Notes: generated by a model from the sequence alone, not told the origin. Positions 29,186-38,076 are shown, counted from the first letter of the stretch. The stretch is 64,000 nucleotides of DNA from Bradyrhizobium sp. Gha (GCF_900113735.1 NZ_FOQM01000010.1:109941-173940), one strand, 5' to 3'. Program-made: numbers and translations.

Positions 29186-29668
29186 CTACTTCCCGAGTGA
29201 TGCTCTTATCATGATGCTCTCGAGGGCCTTGCGCGTTTCGAGCGAAACGTCTTGGTCGGCGGGAAAGTCAATGAACGGGGTCACCCACGGTTCCTTCTCG
29301 TTCGGATCATCGTAATAAGGATTGTAGGCCATCATCCTAATTGACTGGTCGGCAGTCCGCGATCTCAGGATGAATGAATTGTGCGTCTTGCCGTTCACTT
29401 TGATGGTGCCGTTCATCACGATTCCAACGAACTCCGATCCGCTGTGATCCGCGCTGAGCCAGTCCATTGCCATGGTCTCGACGTGTGCGAGATCGTCTGT
29501 CTTGAGCGCATGTGATTGATATCGCAAATTCCACCAGCCCGTCACAGTGGTACCGAGCGCCGTATTCTCGAAGCCGAATGTCTTCATGTGCAGGAAAGCG
29601 ATCCGGATCTGCACTCGAGCAAATCGCGCCAGATTTGCCAGCTTGCGATTCAGCGGTCTCGGAAACAC
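29186..29668 (-). CDS. Hypothetical protein of unknown family
   Basis: I do not recognise this 160-residue protein. It is soluble-looking, rich in aromatic residues in its second half (AYNPYYDDPNEKEPWVTPF) and ends in a helical LETRKALESIMIRASLG tail. GTG 29668 gives the full frame; ATG 29587 (MKTFGF) would give 133 residues and is equally possible, since neither has a clear ribosome site. The local base composition is visibly more AT-rich than in neighbouring genes, as is the 130-base gap after it, which hints at a separate origin. It lies convergent to sufA. Confidence 0.55.
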   Translation of the reverse strand: MFPRPLNRKLANLARFARVQIRIAFLHMKTFGFENTALGTTVTGWWNLRYQSHALKTDDLAHVETMAMDWLSADHSGSEFVGIVMNGTIKVNGKTHNSFILRSRTADQSIRMMAYNPYYDDPNEKEPWVTPFIDFPADQDVSLETRKALESIMIRASLGK

Positions 29669-29693
29669 AATGATATCCCGGCTATCTATTCCG

Positions 29694-29722
29694 GGTAGAG
29701 ACTATCATAAGTAGCATCTACC
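29694..29722. repeat. Imperfect palindrome in AT-rich gap
   Basis: Arms GGTAGA..CTA (29694-29704) and TAG..TCTACC (29712-29722) are complementary around a 7-base centre. It lies between the start of the hypothetical gene on the minus strand and the TfoX-like gene on the plus strand, so it could be an operator for either. There is no T-run, so a terminator is less likely. Confidence 0.4.
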
Positions 29723-29803
29723 GCAATCATTTAGCTTTGCGCGAACGCGACTGCACGGCCGGTGATACGTTGATCCGCAGGCGGCGAACGTAACGGGGGA
29801 GAC

Positions 29804-30238
29804 ATGGAGCGCGAATTCCTGATCGACCTGTTCGCCGATTTCGGCCCGGTCGCCATCCGAAAGATGTTCTCCGGCTACGGCATTTCTGCCGACGGCATCA
29901 ACTTCGCGCTTGCCTTGCGCGCCGGCCTGTTCTTCCGCGCCGACGCGGTGACCATTCCGGACTTTGAGGCTGAAGGCTCAAAGCCGTTCCAATATTCGAC
30001 CCGCGCCAAGACCGTGACGGTCAATTCCTACTGGGAGCTGCCGGCGCGCCTGTTCGATGATTCCGCCGAGCTGGCGCAATGGGCAAGGGCAGCGCTTGCC
30101 GCCGCGCAGCGCGCCAAGGTGAAGAAGCGGCCGAAGGCGAAGCAAGCGGCGAAGAAGACCGCGGGCAAGCCGGCGAAAGCGCCGAAGAAGGCGACCAAAA
30201 AGGCGGCCCCGCGAAAGGGTGCCAAGCGTCGGGCTTGA
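29804..30238 (+). CDS. TfoX/Sxy N-terminal domain protein with Lys-rich tail
   Basis: The first ~95 of 144 residues match the TfoX N-terminal domain (LFADFGPVAIRKMFSGYGI and the YWELPARLFDD end). This domain occurs in competence regulators of gammaproteobacteria but also in many small proteins of unknown role elsewhere. The last ~45 residues are a Lys/Ala/Pro-rich tail (repeats of KKA/KAP type), likely disordered and able to bind nucleic acid. The TfoX C-terminal domain is missing, so competence control should not be assumed. A GGGGGAG site precedes ATG 29804. It converges on fabA, ending 3 bases from it. Confidence 0.88.
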   Translation: MEREFLIDLFADFGPVAIRKMFSGYGISADGINFALALRAGLFFRADAVTIPDFEAEGSKPFQYSTRAKTVTVNSYWELPARLFDDSAELAQWARAALAAAQRAKVKKRPKAKQAAKKTAGKPAKAPKKATKKAAPRKGAKRRA

Positions 30239-30241
30239 GGA

Positions 30242-30772
30242 TCACTCCACGGCCTTGGTCAGGCCGACCCGCATGTCCTTCGCCACGAACACACTGACGC
30301 CGTCCGCAACGACACGGCCATCGGCAATGCCGAGCACCAGCTTGCCGCGACGGACCATGCGCATGGCAACTTCGTAGCGGACCGAGCGCGTCTCCGGGGT
30401 GATGGCGCCCGTCACCTCGACCTCGCCGACGCCGATGGCGCGGCCTTTGCCTGGCGAGCCCGACCAGCCGAGCCAGTATCCGACCATCTGCCACATCGCA
30501 TCCAGGCCCAGGCTTCCCGGCATCATTGCATCACCGCGATAGTGGCAATCGAAGAACCAGTGGTCCGGCACGATGTCGAACTCGCCCACGATATGGCCCT
30601 TGCCGTACTCGCCGCCATCCAGGCTGATCTCGATAATGCGGTCCATCATCAGCATCGGCGGCGCCGGCAATTGCGCGTTGCCCGCGCCGAAATAACCGCC
30701 TTCGCTCGATCTCAGCAGCTCGTCCTTGGTGTAGGACGGTTGTGGCGTGTGAAAATCATGCGGATTGGGCAC
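30242..30772 (-). CDS. fabA: 3-hydroxyacyl-[acyl-carrier-protein] dehydratase FabA
   Basis: This hot-dog-fold enzyme of 176 residues dehydrates 3-hydroxydecanoyl-ACP and, in true FabA, isomerises the product to start unsaturated fatty acid synthesis. The active-site motif reads CHYRGDAMMPGSLGLDAMWQ: catalytic His after Cys and Asp in LDAMWQ are both present, while the usual F and DPV are changed to Y and DAM. FabA is normally followed by fabB; here the neighbour is the convergent TfoX-like gene, so the partner ketosynthase is not in the window. This may be a second copy in the genome. Confidence 0.9.
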   Translation of the reverse strand: MPNPHDFHTPQPSYTKDELLRSSEGGYFGAGNAQLPAPPMLMMDRIIEISLDGGEYGKGHIVGEFDIVPDHWFFDCHYRGDAMMPGSLGLDAMWQMVGYWLGWSGSPGKGRAIGVGEVEVTGAITPETRSVRYEVAMRMVRRGKLVLGIADGRVVADGVSVFVAKDMRVGLTKAVE

Positions 30773-30858
30773 GACGAGAAATCCTCGATGCGATCTGGCG
30801 AGGAAAATGTCGTTCGTCAGGTTGGAATGTCAAGCGGGGGCGGATCTCGCGGCCCTGA

Positions 30859-31926
30859 TCACGCCACCCGGTTGTACGTCTCGATCGTGTATTCCGGGTC
30901 GACTTCGCAGATCACACGGTTACGGCCGTTGCGCTTGGCCGCGTAGAGGCAGGAGTCCGCACGATCGATCAACGTTTCGGTGTCGTCACCCTGCTTCAGC
31001 ATGGATACGCCGACGGAGATGGTGACGCGGCCGAGGATCTCGCCGGTCGATTTCTTCTTCAATTCCTTCGCCATCACGGCACGGCGGATATGGTCGGCGA
31101 CGGTGAGGGCCTGGCGCAGCGCGGTGTTGGGCAGCACGACCGCGAATTCCTCGCCGCCATAGCGCGCGGTGATGTCCTGGCCCTTGATTGTCTGCTTCAG
31201 CGACAGGCCGACGAGCCGGAGCACCTGGTCGCCCGTGAGATGACCATAGGAATCGTTGAAGGACTTGAAATGGTCGATGTCGAACAGCAGCAGCGACAGC
31301 GGCTCGCCGCTCGCAAGCGCGCTCTGCACCGCCATGCCGATCATGCGGTCGAAATATTTGCGGTTGCCGAGCCCGGTCAGCGGGTCGGTCAGGCTCTCGG
31401 CGCGGATCGCTTCCAGGCTCTGCTGCAGATTGCTGATCTCGCTCTTCGACAGCGTCAACCGGTCTTCCAGCGCCCTGTTGGTCTCGCGCATCTCGCTGGT
31501 CGAGCGCAGCAGCGCTTCGACGATCGTCTTGATCTGCTCGGGCGTCCCGGACGACGACAGTTTTTTCGTCGCGTCCGAGAGGCTGGCATCGTAGGCGCCG
31601 GTCATGCCGAGCGCCTCTCTCAGCACCCTCGTCACGTCGTCGATCTCGGCGATGACGCGCGCACCGACCTTGTCGATACGGTCGGTCGTTTTGATGTGGG
31701 AGAGATAGGTGTCGTAGATCTGCTCGAGATCGGCTTCGGACAGCTTGCCGTTGCGTGCCAGCGTCTCGTTGATGATCTTGTTGAGCGGTGCGTTGTAGCC
31801 GGTCGCGTAGACGTACCAGATCTCGTAATTGCGGGGAATCGCGGTTTGCTTCAGCGACCGTATCTGACCGAGCGCCACCTCGGCGAACGCCATCGAGCGT
31901 TCGTGTTCATCGAGCACCTTGACCAC
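30859..31926 (-). CDS. Diguanylate cyclase (GGDEF domain) with a cytosolic helical N-terminal domain
   Basis: This 355-residue protein makes cyclic di-GMP from two GTP. The first ~160 residues are helical with a conserved-looking RNYEIWYVYATGYN stretch and no membrane segments; a coiled coil (~150-190) leads to the GGDEF domain. The active site is RYGGEEF and the metal/GTP motif is FDIDHFKSFND. The usual inhibitory RxxD five residues before the active site is KGQD, so product feedback may be weak. GTG 31926 is the likely start; ATG 31893 is possible. Confidence 0.92.
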   Translation of the reverse strand: MVKVLDEHERSMAFAEVALGQIRSLKQTAIPRNYEIWYVYATGYNAPLNKIINETLARNGKLSEADLEQIYDTYLSHIKTTDRIDKVGARVIAEIDDVTRVLREALGMTGAYDASLSDATKKLSSSGTPEQIKTIVEALLRSTSEMRETNRALEDRLTLSKSEISNLQQSLEAIRAESLTDPLTGLGNRKYFDRMIGMAVQSALASGEPLSLLLFDIDHFKSFNDSYGHLTGDQVLRLVGLSLKQTIKGQDITARYGGEEFAVVLPNTALRQALTVADHIRRAVMAKELKKKSTGEILGRVTISVGVSMLKQGDDTETLIDRADSCLYAAKRNGRNRVICEVDPEYTIETYNRVA

Positions 31927-32057
31927 CGAACATACCCCACACAGCGGCTCCGTGCGCCACCGGCCGCAGCAATGCTTAAATTATGTTCGTAGGCTAACGG
32001 ACGATCGTGAATGGTCGGTAAACGACCGAACGTTCAACTCAGGCGTGTATCCTGGTT

Positions 32058-33596
32058 TCAGGCGCCGGCGGGGGAGCGCACCGGTCGGAGCAGAAACGCC
32101 GGGAGATGCGAGTGATCGCCGGGCTCGGTGTCGGCCTCGCGCTGGCGGCGTGGTTCGGGGCGGCCGATCGACGGCACGTGCGAATTGTTGGCCTGCTGGC
32201 GCGATCCTCCGCGCGGTTCGGATGACTGCCTTGCTTCGCGCGGAGGTCTTGCCTCGCGCGCAGGTCTTGCCTCGCGCGCAGGCCGTGCTTCCGCAGAGGG
32301 CCTTGTTCCATCCGACGACGGCATTGCCTCGGAGGCGTGTCGCGGCTCGTGGCTGCGCTCACGGTCGCGACCGCGCTGTGGCTTGCCGCGTCCCCCACGG
32401 GAACGTTCACGATCGCGACCGCGCGCTTCGCGCGGACGGTCGCTCCGCTCCCCCGAATCCGCAGGCACTTCGAAATCGCCCTCGGCGCGGGGAATGCTCT
32501 GGCCGATCAGCTTTTCGATCGCGACCATCGACTTCTGATCGAGCGGCGTGACGATCGAGATCGCGGTGCCGGTGCGGCCTGCGCGGCCGGTGCGGCCAAC
32601 ACGATGGACGTAGTCGTCGGGATGGTGCGGGACGTCGAAATTGAAGACGTGGCTGACCTCGGGAATGTCGAGGCCGCGGGCGGCAACGTCGGAGGCCACC
32701 AGCAACGGGAGCTCGCCTTTGCGGAACTGTTCGAGCGCTGCCATGCGGGCCGGCTGGTCCATGTCGCCGTGCAGTGCGCCGACGCTGAAGCCGTGTTTCT
32801 GAAGCGATTTGTGAACGATCGCGACTTCGCGCTTGCGATTGCAGAAGATAATCGCGTTCTTGAGATCCTTGGCCTCGCGCAGCAATTTGCGGAGAAGCTC
32901 GCGCTTCTCGTGGGCCTCGCGCCCGGCGGGAACCTGCGACTGCGTGACGGTGACGGCTGTGGTGGCGGGCTTGGAGACCTCGACCTTCTGCGGATTGTGC
33001 AGAAAGGCCTCGGTGATGCGCCGGATTTCCGGCGGCATCGTCGCGGTGAAGAAAAGGGTCTGCCGCGTGAAGGGAACGAGCTTGCAGATGCGCTCGATGT
33101 CGGGAATGAAGCCCATGTCGAGCATGCGGTCGGCTTCGTCGATCACGAGCAGCTCGACGCCGGTGAGCAACAGGCCGCCGCGCTCGGTATGGTCGAGCAG
33201 GCGGCCGGGGGTGGCGATCAGCACGTCGACGCCGCGGGTCAGCTTGGCATCCTGGTCACCGAAGGAGACGCCGCCGATCAGCAGGGCGACGTTGAGTTTC
33301 TGGCCGGCCCCGTAGCGGTCGAAGTTTTCCTTGACCTGAGCCGCGAGTTCGCGGGTCGGCTCGAGGATCAGCGTGCGTGGCATGCGTGCGCGGGCGCGAC
33401 CCTTTTCGAGAATGGTGAGCATCGGCAGCACGAAGGCGGCGGTCTTGCCGGTGCCGGTCTGGGCGATGCCGAGCACATCCTTGCGTGCGAGGACGTGGGG
33501 GATCGCCTGTTCCTGAATGGGGGTGGGGGTGGTGTAACCGGTGGCCGCCACTGCGGCGAGGACTTTTTCGGACAGTCCGAGATTAGAAAAGGACAT
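32058..33596 (-). CDS. DEAD-box RNA helicase, RhlE-like
   Basis: This ATP-dependent RNA helicase (512 residues) is likely involved in ribosome assembly or RNA decay. Motifs in order: Q motif PTPIQEQAIP, I AQTGTGKT, Ia PTRELAAQ, II VIDEADRMLD, III FTAT, V GLDIPEV region and VI HRVGRTGRAG, ending near residue 375. The C-terminal ~130 residues are Arg/Gly/Glu-rich and disordered, with short repeats of REARPA type. RhlE-like helicases are often cold-induced; a 280-base upstream region would fit a regulated leader. The subfamily name is tentative. Confidence 0.93.
   Translation of the reverse strand: MSFSNLGLSEKVLAAVAATGYTTPTPIQEQAIPHVLARKDVLGIAQTGTGKTAAFVLPMLTILEKGRARARMPRTLILEPTRELAAQVKENFDRYGAGQKLNVALLIGGVSFGDQDAKLTRGVDVLIATPGRLLDHTERGGLLLTGVELLVIDEADRMLDMGFIPDIERICKLVPFTRQTLFFTATMPPEIRRITEAFLHNPQKVEVSKPATTAVTVTQSQVPAGREAHEKRELLRKLLREAKDLKNAIIFCNRKREVAIVHKSLQKHGFSVGALHGDMDQPARMAALEQFRKGELPLLVASDVAARGLDIPEVSHVFNFDVPHHPDDYVHRVGRTGRAGRTGTAISIVTPLDQKSMVAIEKLIGQSIPRAEGDFEVPADSGERSDRPREARGRDRERSRGGRGKPQRGRDRERSHEPRHASEAMPSSDGTRPSAEARPAREARPAREARPPREARQSSEPRGGSRQQANNSHVPSIGRPEPRRQREADTEPGDHSHLPAFLLRPVRSPAGA
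32230..32300 (-). repeat. 18-bp tandem repeat coding for AREARP hexapeptides
   Basis: Near-identical 18-base units begin at 32230, 32248 and 32266, followed by a diverged fourth unit. They encode the repeated hexapeptide (REARPA phase) in the helicase C-terminal tail. Copy number can change by slippage without breaking the frame. Confidence 0.8.
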
Positions 33597-33876
33597 TGAG
33601 CCTCTGGTCGAAACCGCCGTTCGGAATCGAGAGTAAGAAGGCTGTCGCGTTCCACCCCGAAACGGCGCGCTCTCAAAGAAGCTGGGGGTGCTGACTCACG
33701 CGAACAAAGCGCCAGGCTCAGGAATCGCTTTTCGATCTGAGCCGCGTCGACCCGGAACATAGGGTGGAATCGGCCAAAGTCAATGGAGCAGGCGCGGGAA
33801 GGTCCTTAAAACCTTAAGGTTTTTGGACAAATACCGGCTGTAACTCGGCTTTTCGCCGCTCTGGCCGGCCCGGTGG
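33597..33876. other. Noncoding gap with a 16-bp perfect palindrome
   Basis: This is the leader side of the helicase gene and the downstream side of the AraC gene. AAAACCTTAAGGTTTT at 33808-33823 is a perfect palindrome with additional flanking GTCC/GGAC arms. It could act as a terminator for the AraC gene (the minus strand has a short T-run) or as an operator. No small gene is seen. Confidence 0.5.
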
Positions 33877-34902
33877 TTAACGTGACCCTGCAGCCTGGGC
33901 CCGGAAATCACCGGGCGCCATGCCGTAGGCGGCATTGAAGAGCCGGTAATAGGTTGCCAGGCTCTCAAAACCGCACGCCTTGGCGATGTCGGCAATCAGC
34001 CGCTCCGGCGCTTCGCACATCAGCCGTCGGCTTTGCTTCAACCGCTCTTCGGTCACGGTCTGGGAGAAGCTGCGCTCCCCGGCCTCAAACAGCATGTGCA
34101 GGTGCCGGACGGAGACGCCGAGCAGGTCGGCCACCCGGGCCGGCGCCAGATCGGGGTCCTGCAAATTGTGGGCGATCAGGCGCCGGGCCAGCGACAGGCG
34201 GGCGGTCCGAAGCGCGGCCTGTGCGCGTCGGCTGACCGGCCTGACGATGCCGCGCTCGATCAGCGCGAGATGTCCCAGCGCCTGTACCAGCGGGATTGCG
34301 TCGGGGGCCCCCTCATTGGCCGCAGCCTCGCGGAGATCGGCAAAGCAGGCATCGAGCAGGGAAGCCAGAGCGGGATCGTTGAACGGTTTCGGCGCAAGCT
34401 CGCGAATGCGCTTGTCCTGGGTTGCAAGCCCGCTGACCGGGATCTTCAGGATCCGCAGGTGAAAGCCGGCATCGCCCAGTGGTTTGGTGCGGTAGGGCAG
34501 GTCCGTATGGCTGGTGGCGAAGCTGCCATTGGCAATGGCGAAATCGCTGGAGCGCATGCCGCCGAACCAGCCGCCACCGCCGAGCTGCTGGTAGACGCAG
34601 ATGCTGTCACCCGGTGCGTGGCCGATGTCGGCCTGGCTCCGTTCGACCGCATAGGCCGAGGCCTTCAGCTCGACCAGGGCGCCATTGCCGACCTGGCCCA
34701 GCGAGAATTCACCGTAGAAGTCGCTCCGCCGTTCACGCTCGAGTTCCGCGGTGACGCCGAACAAGCCCTTCGCCCGGACCTCGCGCCAATAGTCGAAACG
34801 GTCGTGCGGCTCGACCTCGTCGGTGCACCAGCGATACACGGCAGCCCTCGTCTCGAACGGAATTCCGTCCAAGAAGAAGCAGATTCCGGTGGAATCTGCC
34901 AT
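33877..34902 (-). CDS. AraC family transcriptional regulator
   Basis: This 341-residue one-component regulator has an N-terminal ligand-binding half like that of AraC_binding_2 (PF14525-type) proteins (RFDYWREVRAKGLFGVTAE) and a C-terminal double helix-turn-helix (about residues 235-335). The latter shows ARVADLLGVSVRHLHMLF and the signature IADIAKACGFESLATYYRLF. Known relatives respond to aromatic or amine compounds. It is divergent from the caspase-like gene with 130 bases between them; whether it controls that gene is not shown. Confidence 0.92.
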   Translation of the reverse strand: MADSTGICFFLDGIPFETRAAVYRWCTDEVEPHDRFDYWREVRAKGLFGVTAELERERRSDFYGEFSLGQVGNGALVELKASAYAVERSQADIGHAPGDSICVYQQLGGGGWFGGMRSSDFAIANGSFATSHTDLPYRTKPLGDAGFHLRILKIPVSGLATQDKRIRELAPKPFNDPALASLLDACFADLREAAANEGAPDAIPLVQALGHLALIERGIVRPVSRRAQAALRTARLSLARRLIAHNLQDPDLAPARVADLLGVSVRHLHMLFEAGERSFSQTVTEERLKQSRRLMCEAPERLIADIAKACGFESLATYYRLFNAAYGMAPGDFRAQAAGSR

Positions 34903-35032
34903 AGGCCAGATGGGCGGAGCTGATAGGACGGGCCGGTTGAACCGCCGTTGCGGCTGAGCCGACTATCACATCGACGGGGGCGGGCTTCCGGATGGAGGCG
35001 TTGGGAAGCCGTTCTCAAGGGGGAACATCGAG

Positions 35033-36556
35033 ATGACGCGTCGGGTTTTCAGACTTTTGGCAGCGATTGGCGTTGCGGCGAGCCTCGGCAGTTTCGTTGA
35101 CGCCGCCCACGCCGAAAAGCGCGTCGCGCTCGTCGTCGGCAACAACGACTACAAAAACGTTCCAAAGCTCCAGAAGGCCGTCAACGATGCCCGCACGATG
35201 GGCGATACGCTGAAGCAGCTCGGCTTCCAGGTGATGGTCGCTGAAAACCAGAACCGTCAGCAATTCGCTGAGACGCTCCTGGCGTTCGATCGGGCGATCG
35301 AGCCCGGCGACACGGCGTTCTTCTTCTATGCAGGCCACGGTTTCGAGATCGCGGGTCAGAATTATCTGCTGCCGACCGATGTCCCGGCGGCGACCGAAGG
35401 CCAGGAAGAGCTGGTGCGCGACGCCTCCATTCTCGCCGATCGCGTCGTCGAGCGTCTCCAGAACAAGAAGGCACGCACCTCGATCCTCGTGTTCGACGCC
35501 TGCCGCAACAATCCGTTCGAACGATCAGGCACGCGTGCGGTGGCCGGCGGCGGCGGGCTTGCGCCGATGACACAGCTTCCTGAGGGCGTGTTCTCGGTGT
35601 TCTCGGCCGGGCCGCGGCAAACCGCGCTCGATCGTCTCTCGAACGACGATGCCAATCCGAACTCGGTGTTCACCCGCACCTTCGCCAGGGAGCTGCTGCA
35701 GCCCGGCGAGAATCTGGTGCAGGTCGCGCAGCATACGCGCCGTCTGGTCAGCGAGATGGCCGACACCGTCAAGCACAAGCAGGTGCCGGTTTATTTCGAC
35801 CAGATGGTCGACGACGTCTTCCTCAGCGGTGCCGCGAAGGATGCCGCGGCAGGCGCGATACGGCCGGCCGATCCGCCGCCGCAGAAGGTCGCGGCGCTGC
35901 CGCCGGTGTCGGTGCCGCGCGTGCCGAAGGAGGAGACCACCAACGCGCCGATCGCGAGCTTCTCGCGCCACAATGGCGGCTGGAGCGTGACGTTCTCGTT
36001 TGCCGACCCTACGCTCGGCGTGTCCTGGCGCATGGCCGGCACTGGTGATTTCCGCGAGACCGGCTTCATGGACACGCTCGATCCGCGCACCCGCAAGCGG
36101 ATGCCAAATCCGTCGATCGAGCTGCCTGCGGATGCGCCGGCCGGCACCATCGAGGTTCGTTACGTCGATGCCTCCGGCGACATGCAGGGTCCGTTCCCGA
36201 TCAAGTTCGATCCGGAAGCGGCGCTGATCCGCGACCAGCGCAAGATCCTCGACATGACCGCCACGAGCTGGCTGTCGTTCCGCCAGTTCAACGGACTGCT
36301 GGTCTACTACACGCATTTGGTGTCGTATCGTTGTGCAATCCGCGAGGTGCGCATCGGCATCGACACCGCGGTACCGGACAAGGTGCTGAAGCTGCCGCCG
36401 TGCGATCTCCGTGATCCCTCTGGGATCACGGCCGGCATGCTGCTCTATGAGAAGCTGCCGCCGGCGACGCAGTTCATGTCCGTCGAATTGATCTACCGCG
36501 ATGGCAGCGTCTCGGAGGTCAAGAGCTTCCGCACCGCGAACCGCAGCAACAATTGA
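35033..36556 (+). CDS. Secreted caspase-like (peptidase C14) protein
   Basis: This 507-residue protein has a Sec signal peptide (MTRRVF..., cleavage after AHA near residue 27) and a p20-like caspase domain (about 28-270). It starts RVALVVGNNDY, has the catalytic His in FFYAGHGFEI and the catalytic Cys in VFDACRNNPF. After a Pro-rich linker (~275-310) comes a beta-rich C-terminal domain (~310-500) with no family I can name. Many rhizobia have several such periplasmic metacaspase-like proteins of unknown target. The stand-alone position gives no effector or partner. Confidence 0.9.
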   Translation: MTRRVFRLLAAIGVAASLGSFVDAAHAEKRVALVVGNNDYKNVPKLQKAVNDARTMGDTLKQLGFQVMVAENQNRQQFAETLLAFDRAIEPGDTAFFFYAGHGFEIAGQNYLLPTDVPAATEGQEELVRDASILADRVVERLQNKKARTSILVFDACRNNPFERSGTRAVAGGGGLAPMTQLPEGVFSVFSAGPRQTALDRLSNDDANPNSVFTRTFARELLQPGENLVQVAQHTRRLVSEMADTVKHKQVPVYFDQMVDDVFLSGAAKDAAAGAIRPADPPPQKVAALPPVSVPRVPKEETTNAPIASFSRHNGGWSVTFSFADPTLGVSWRMAGTGDFRETGFMDTLDPRTRKRMPNPSIELPADAPAGTIEVRYVDASGDMQGPFPIKFDPEAALIRDQRKILDMTATSWLSFRQFNGLLVYYTHLVSYRCAIREVRIGIDTAVPDKVLKLPPCDLRDPSGITAGMLLYEKLPPATQFMSVELIYRDGSVSEVKSFRTANRSNN

Positions 36557-36640
36557 GCGGTTCCCCCCGATCGAATTGAGCCTTTGTCGCGGGTGAGCGT
36601 TACAATCCCTTGTTGGATCGAAACGCCAGGAGATCGGATC

Positions 36641-37897
36641 ATGGACGCAGCCACGCCTCAACAATCCCGGCCGCGCTCCATGAAGGTCCGCTGCTGTATC
36701 GTCGGCGGCGGACCCGCCGGCATGATGCTCGGCTATCTGCTCGGACGTGCCGGCATCGATGTCGTTGTGCTGGAGAAGCACGCCGATTTCTTCCGCGATT
36801 TTCGCGGCGACACCGTGCATCCCTCGACGCTTCAGGTGATGGACGAGCTAGGCTTGATCGACGGGTTCCTCAAGCTGCCGCATCAGCGCTTGCAGAAGAT
36901 GGACGGCCTGTTCGGCGGCACCAAGGTGCGGATCGCCGATCTCAGCCGGCTGAATACGAAATACCCGTTCATCGCCTTCATGCCGCAATGGGATTTTCTC
37001 AATTTCCTGCGCGAGGCGGGCAAGCGCTTTGCCTCCCTGAAGGTTTTGATGAGCACGGAGGCGGTCGACCTGATCCGCCGCGGCGACGCAATTGCCGGTG
37101 TGCGCGCCAGGACGCGCGACGGCATCGTCGACATCGAGGCCGATCTCACCGTTGCCTGCGACGGGCGGCATTCGACGGTGCGCGAACGCGCAGGCCTTGC
37201 CGTCGAGGAGATCGGTGCGCCGATGGATGTGCTCTGGTTCCGTGCCGGCCGGTCTGGCGACGAAACCGAAAATCTGTTCGCGCGCGTCGAGCCAGGCAAG
37301 ATGATGGTGACCTTCGATCGCGGCGATTACTGGCAGTGCGCCTATGTCATCGCCAAGGGACAATATGATGCGGTGAGGGCGAGGGGACTACAGGCGCTGC
37401 TCGACGACGTCGTGCGCATGGCACCGATCCTCGAGCGCGGGATTGGCGACGTGAGGAGCTTTGACGATGTCAAGCTTCTCACCGTCGCGATCAATCGCCT
37501 GGGCCGCTGGACCAGGCCCGGCTTGCTCTGCATCGGCGACGCCGCGCATGCGATGTCGCCGGTCGGCGGCGTCGGCGTCAATCTTGCCGTGCAGGATGCG
37601 GTCGCGACTGCCAATCTGCTCGCGGACAAGCTGACGCGCGGCTGTCCATCGGACGAAGAGCTCGATGCGATCAGGCGGCGCCGCGAGTTCCCGGTGAAGA
37701 TGACGCAGGCGATGCAGGTGATCGTGCAGAACAACATCATCAGCGGCGCGCTGAAGGGCGGCGATCAACCGCTCAAGGTGCCGCTTGTCCTGCGCCTCAT
37801 CAATGCGCTGCCATGGCTTCAGAGTATTCCGGCGCGCTTCATCGCCATCGGGGTGCGGCCCGAGCACGTGCATTCGACAGCCGTGCCGGCACCCTGA
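36641..37897 (+). CDS. FAD-dependent monooxygenase (PHBH fold)
   Basis: This 418-residue flavoprotein hydroxylase shows the ADP-binding motif CIVGGGPAGMMLGYLLGRAG (residues ~13-32), the second FAD/NAD motif around ACDGRHSTVRERAG (~170) and the ribityl-binding GDAAHAMSPVGGVGVNLA (~305). The family hydroxylates aromatic or polyketide substrates; ubiquinone-pathway and tetracycline-type members look similar. ATG 36641 is chosen for the CAGGAG site nearby, over an upstream in-frame start at 36584. No pathway genes adjoin. Confidence 0.9.
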   Translation: MDAATPQQSRPRSMKVRCCIVGGGPAGMMLGYLLGRAGIDVVVLEKHADFFRDFRGDTVHPSTLQVMDELGLIDGFLKLPHQRLQKMDGLFGGTKVRIADLSRLNTKYPFIAFMPQWDFLNFLREAGKRFASLKVLMSTEAVDLIRRGDAIAGVRARTRDGIVDIEADLTVACDGRHSTVRERAGLAVEEIGAPMDVLWFRAGRSGDETENLFARVEPGKMMVTFDRGDYWQCAYVIAKGQYDAVRARGLQALLDDVVRMAPILERGIGDVRSFDDVKLLTVAINRLGRWTRPGLLCIGDAAHAMSPVGGVGVNLAVQDAVATANLLADKLTRGCPSDEELDAIRRRREFPVKMTQAMQVIVQNNIISGALKGGDQPLKVPLVLRLINALPWLQSIPARFIAIGVRPEHVHSTAVPAP

Positions 37898-38076
37898 TGC
37901 AGCGATTTGGTAGGGATAACGCCGCGTTAAATCACGACTTCGGCGTTGCGTGGGTGCAACAGCGCCTCCGGATTCAAGGACCGCCAACTGCCAATCCCGG
38001 GTCTTAACTTTCTTGATTCAAATTTGAGTAAGAACTGCGTGTGAGCGTGCGCCCATCAAAGGACACGGGGTGTACC

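Noticed and set aside
31990..32057. GGTCGGTAAACGACC hairpin after the helicase stop
   Set aside because: A 5-bp stem without a T-run; could be chance.
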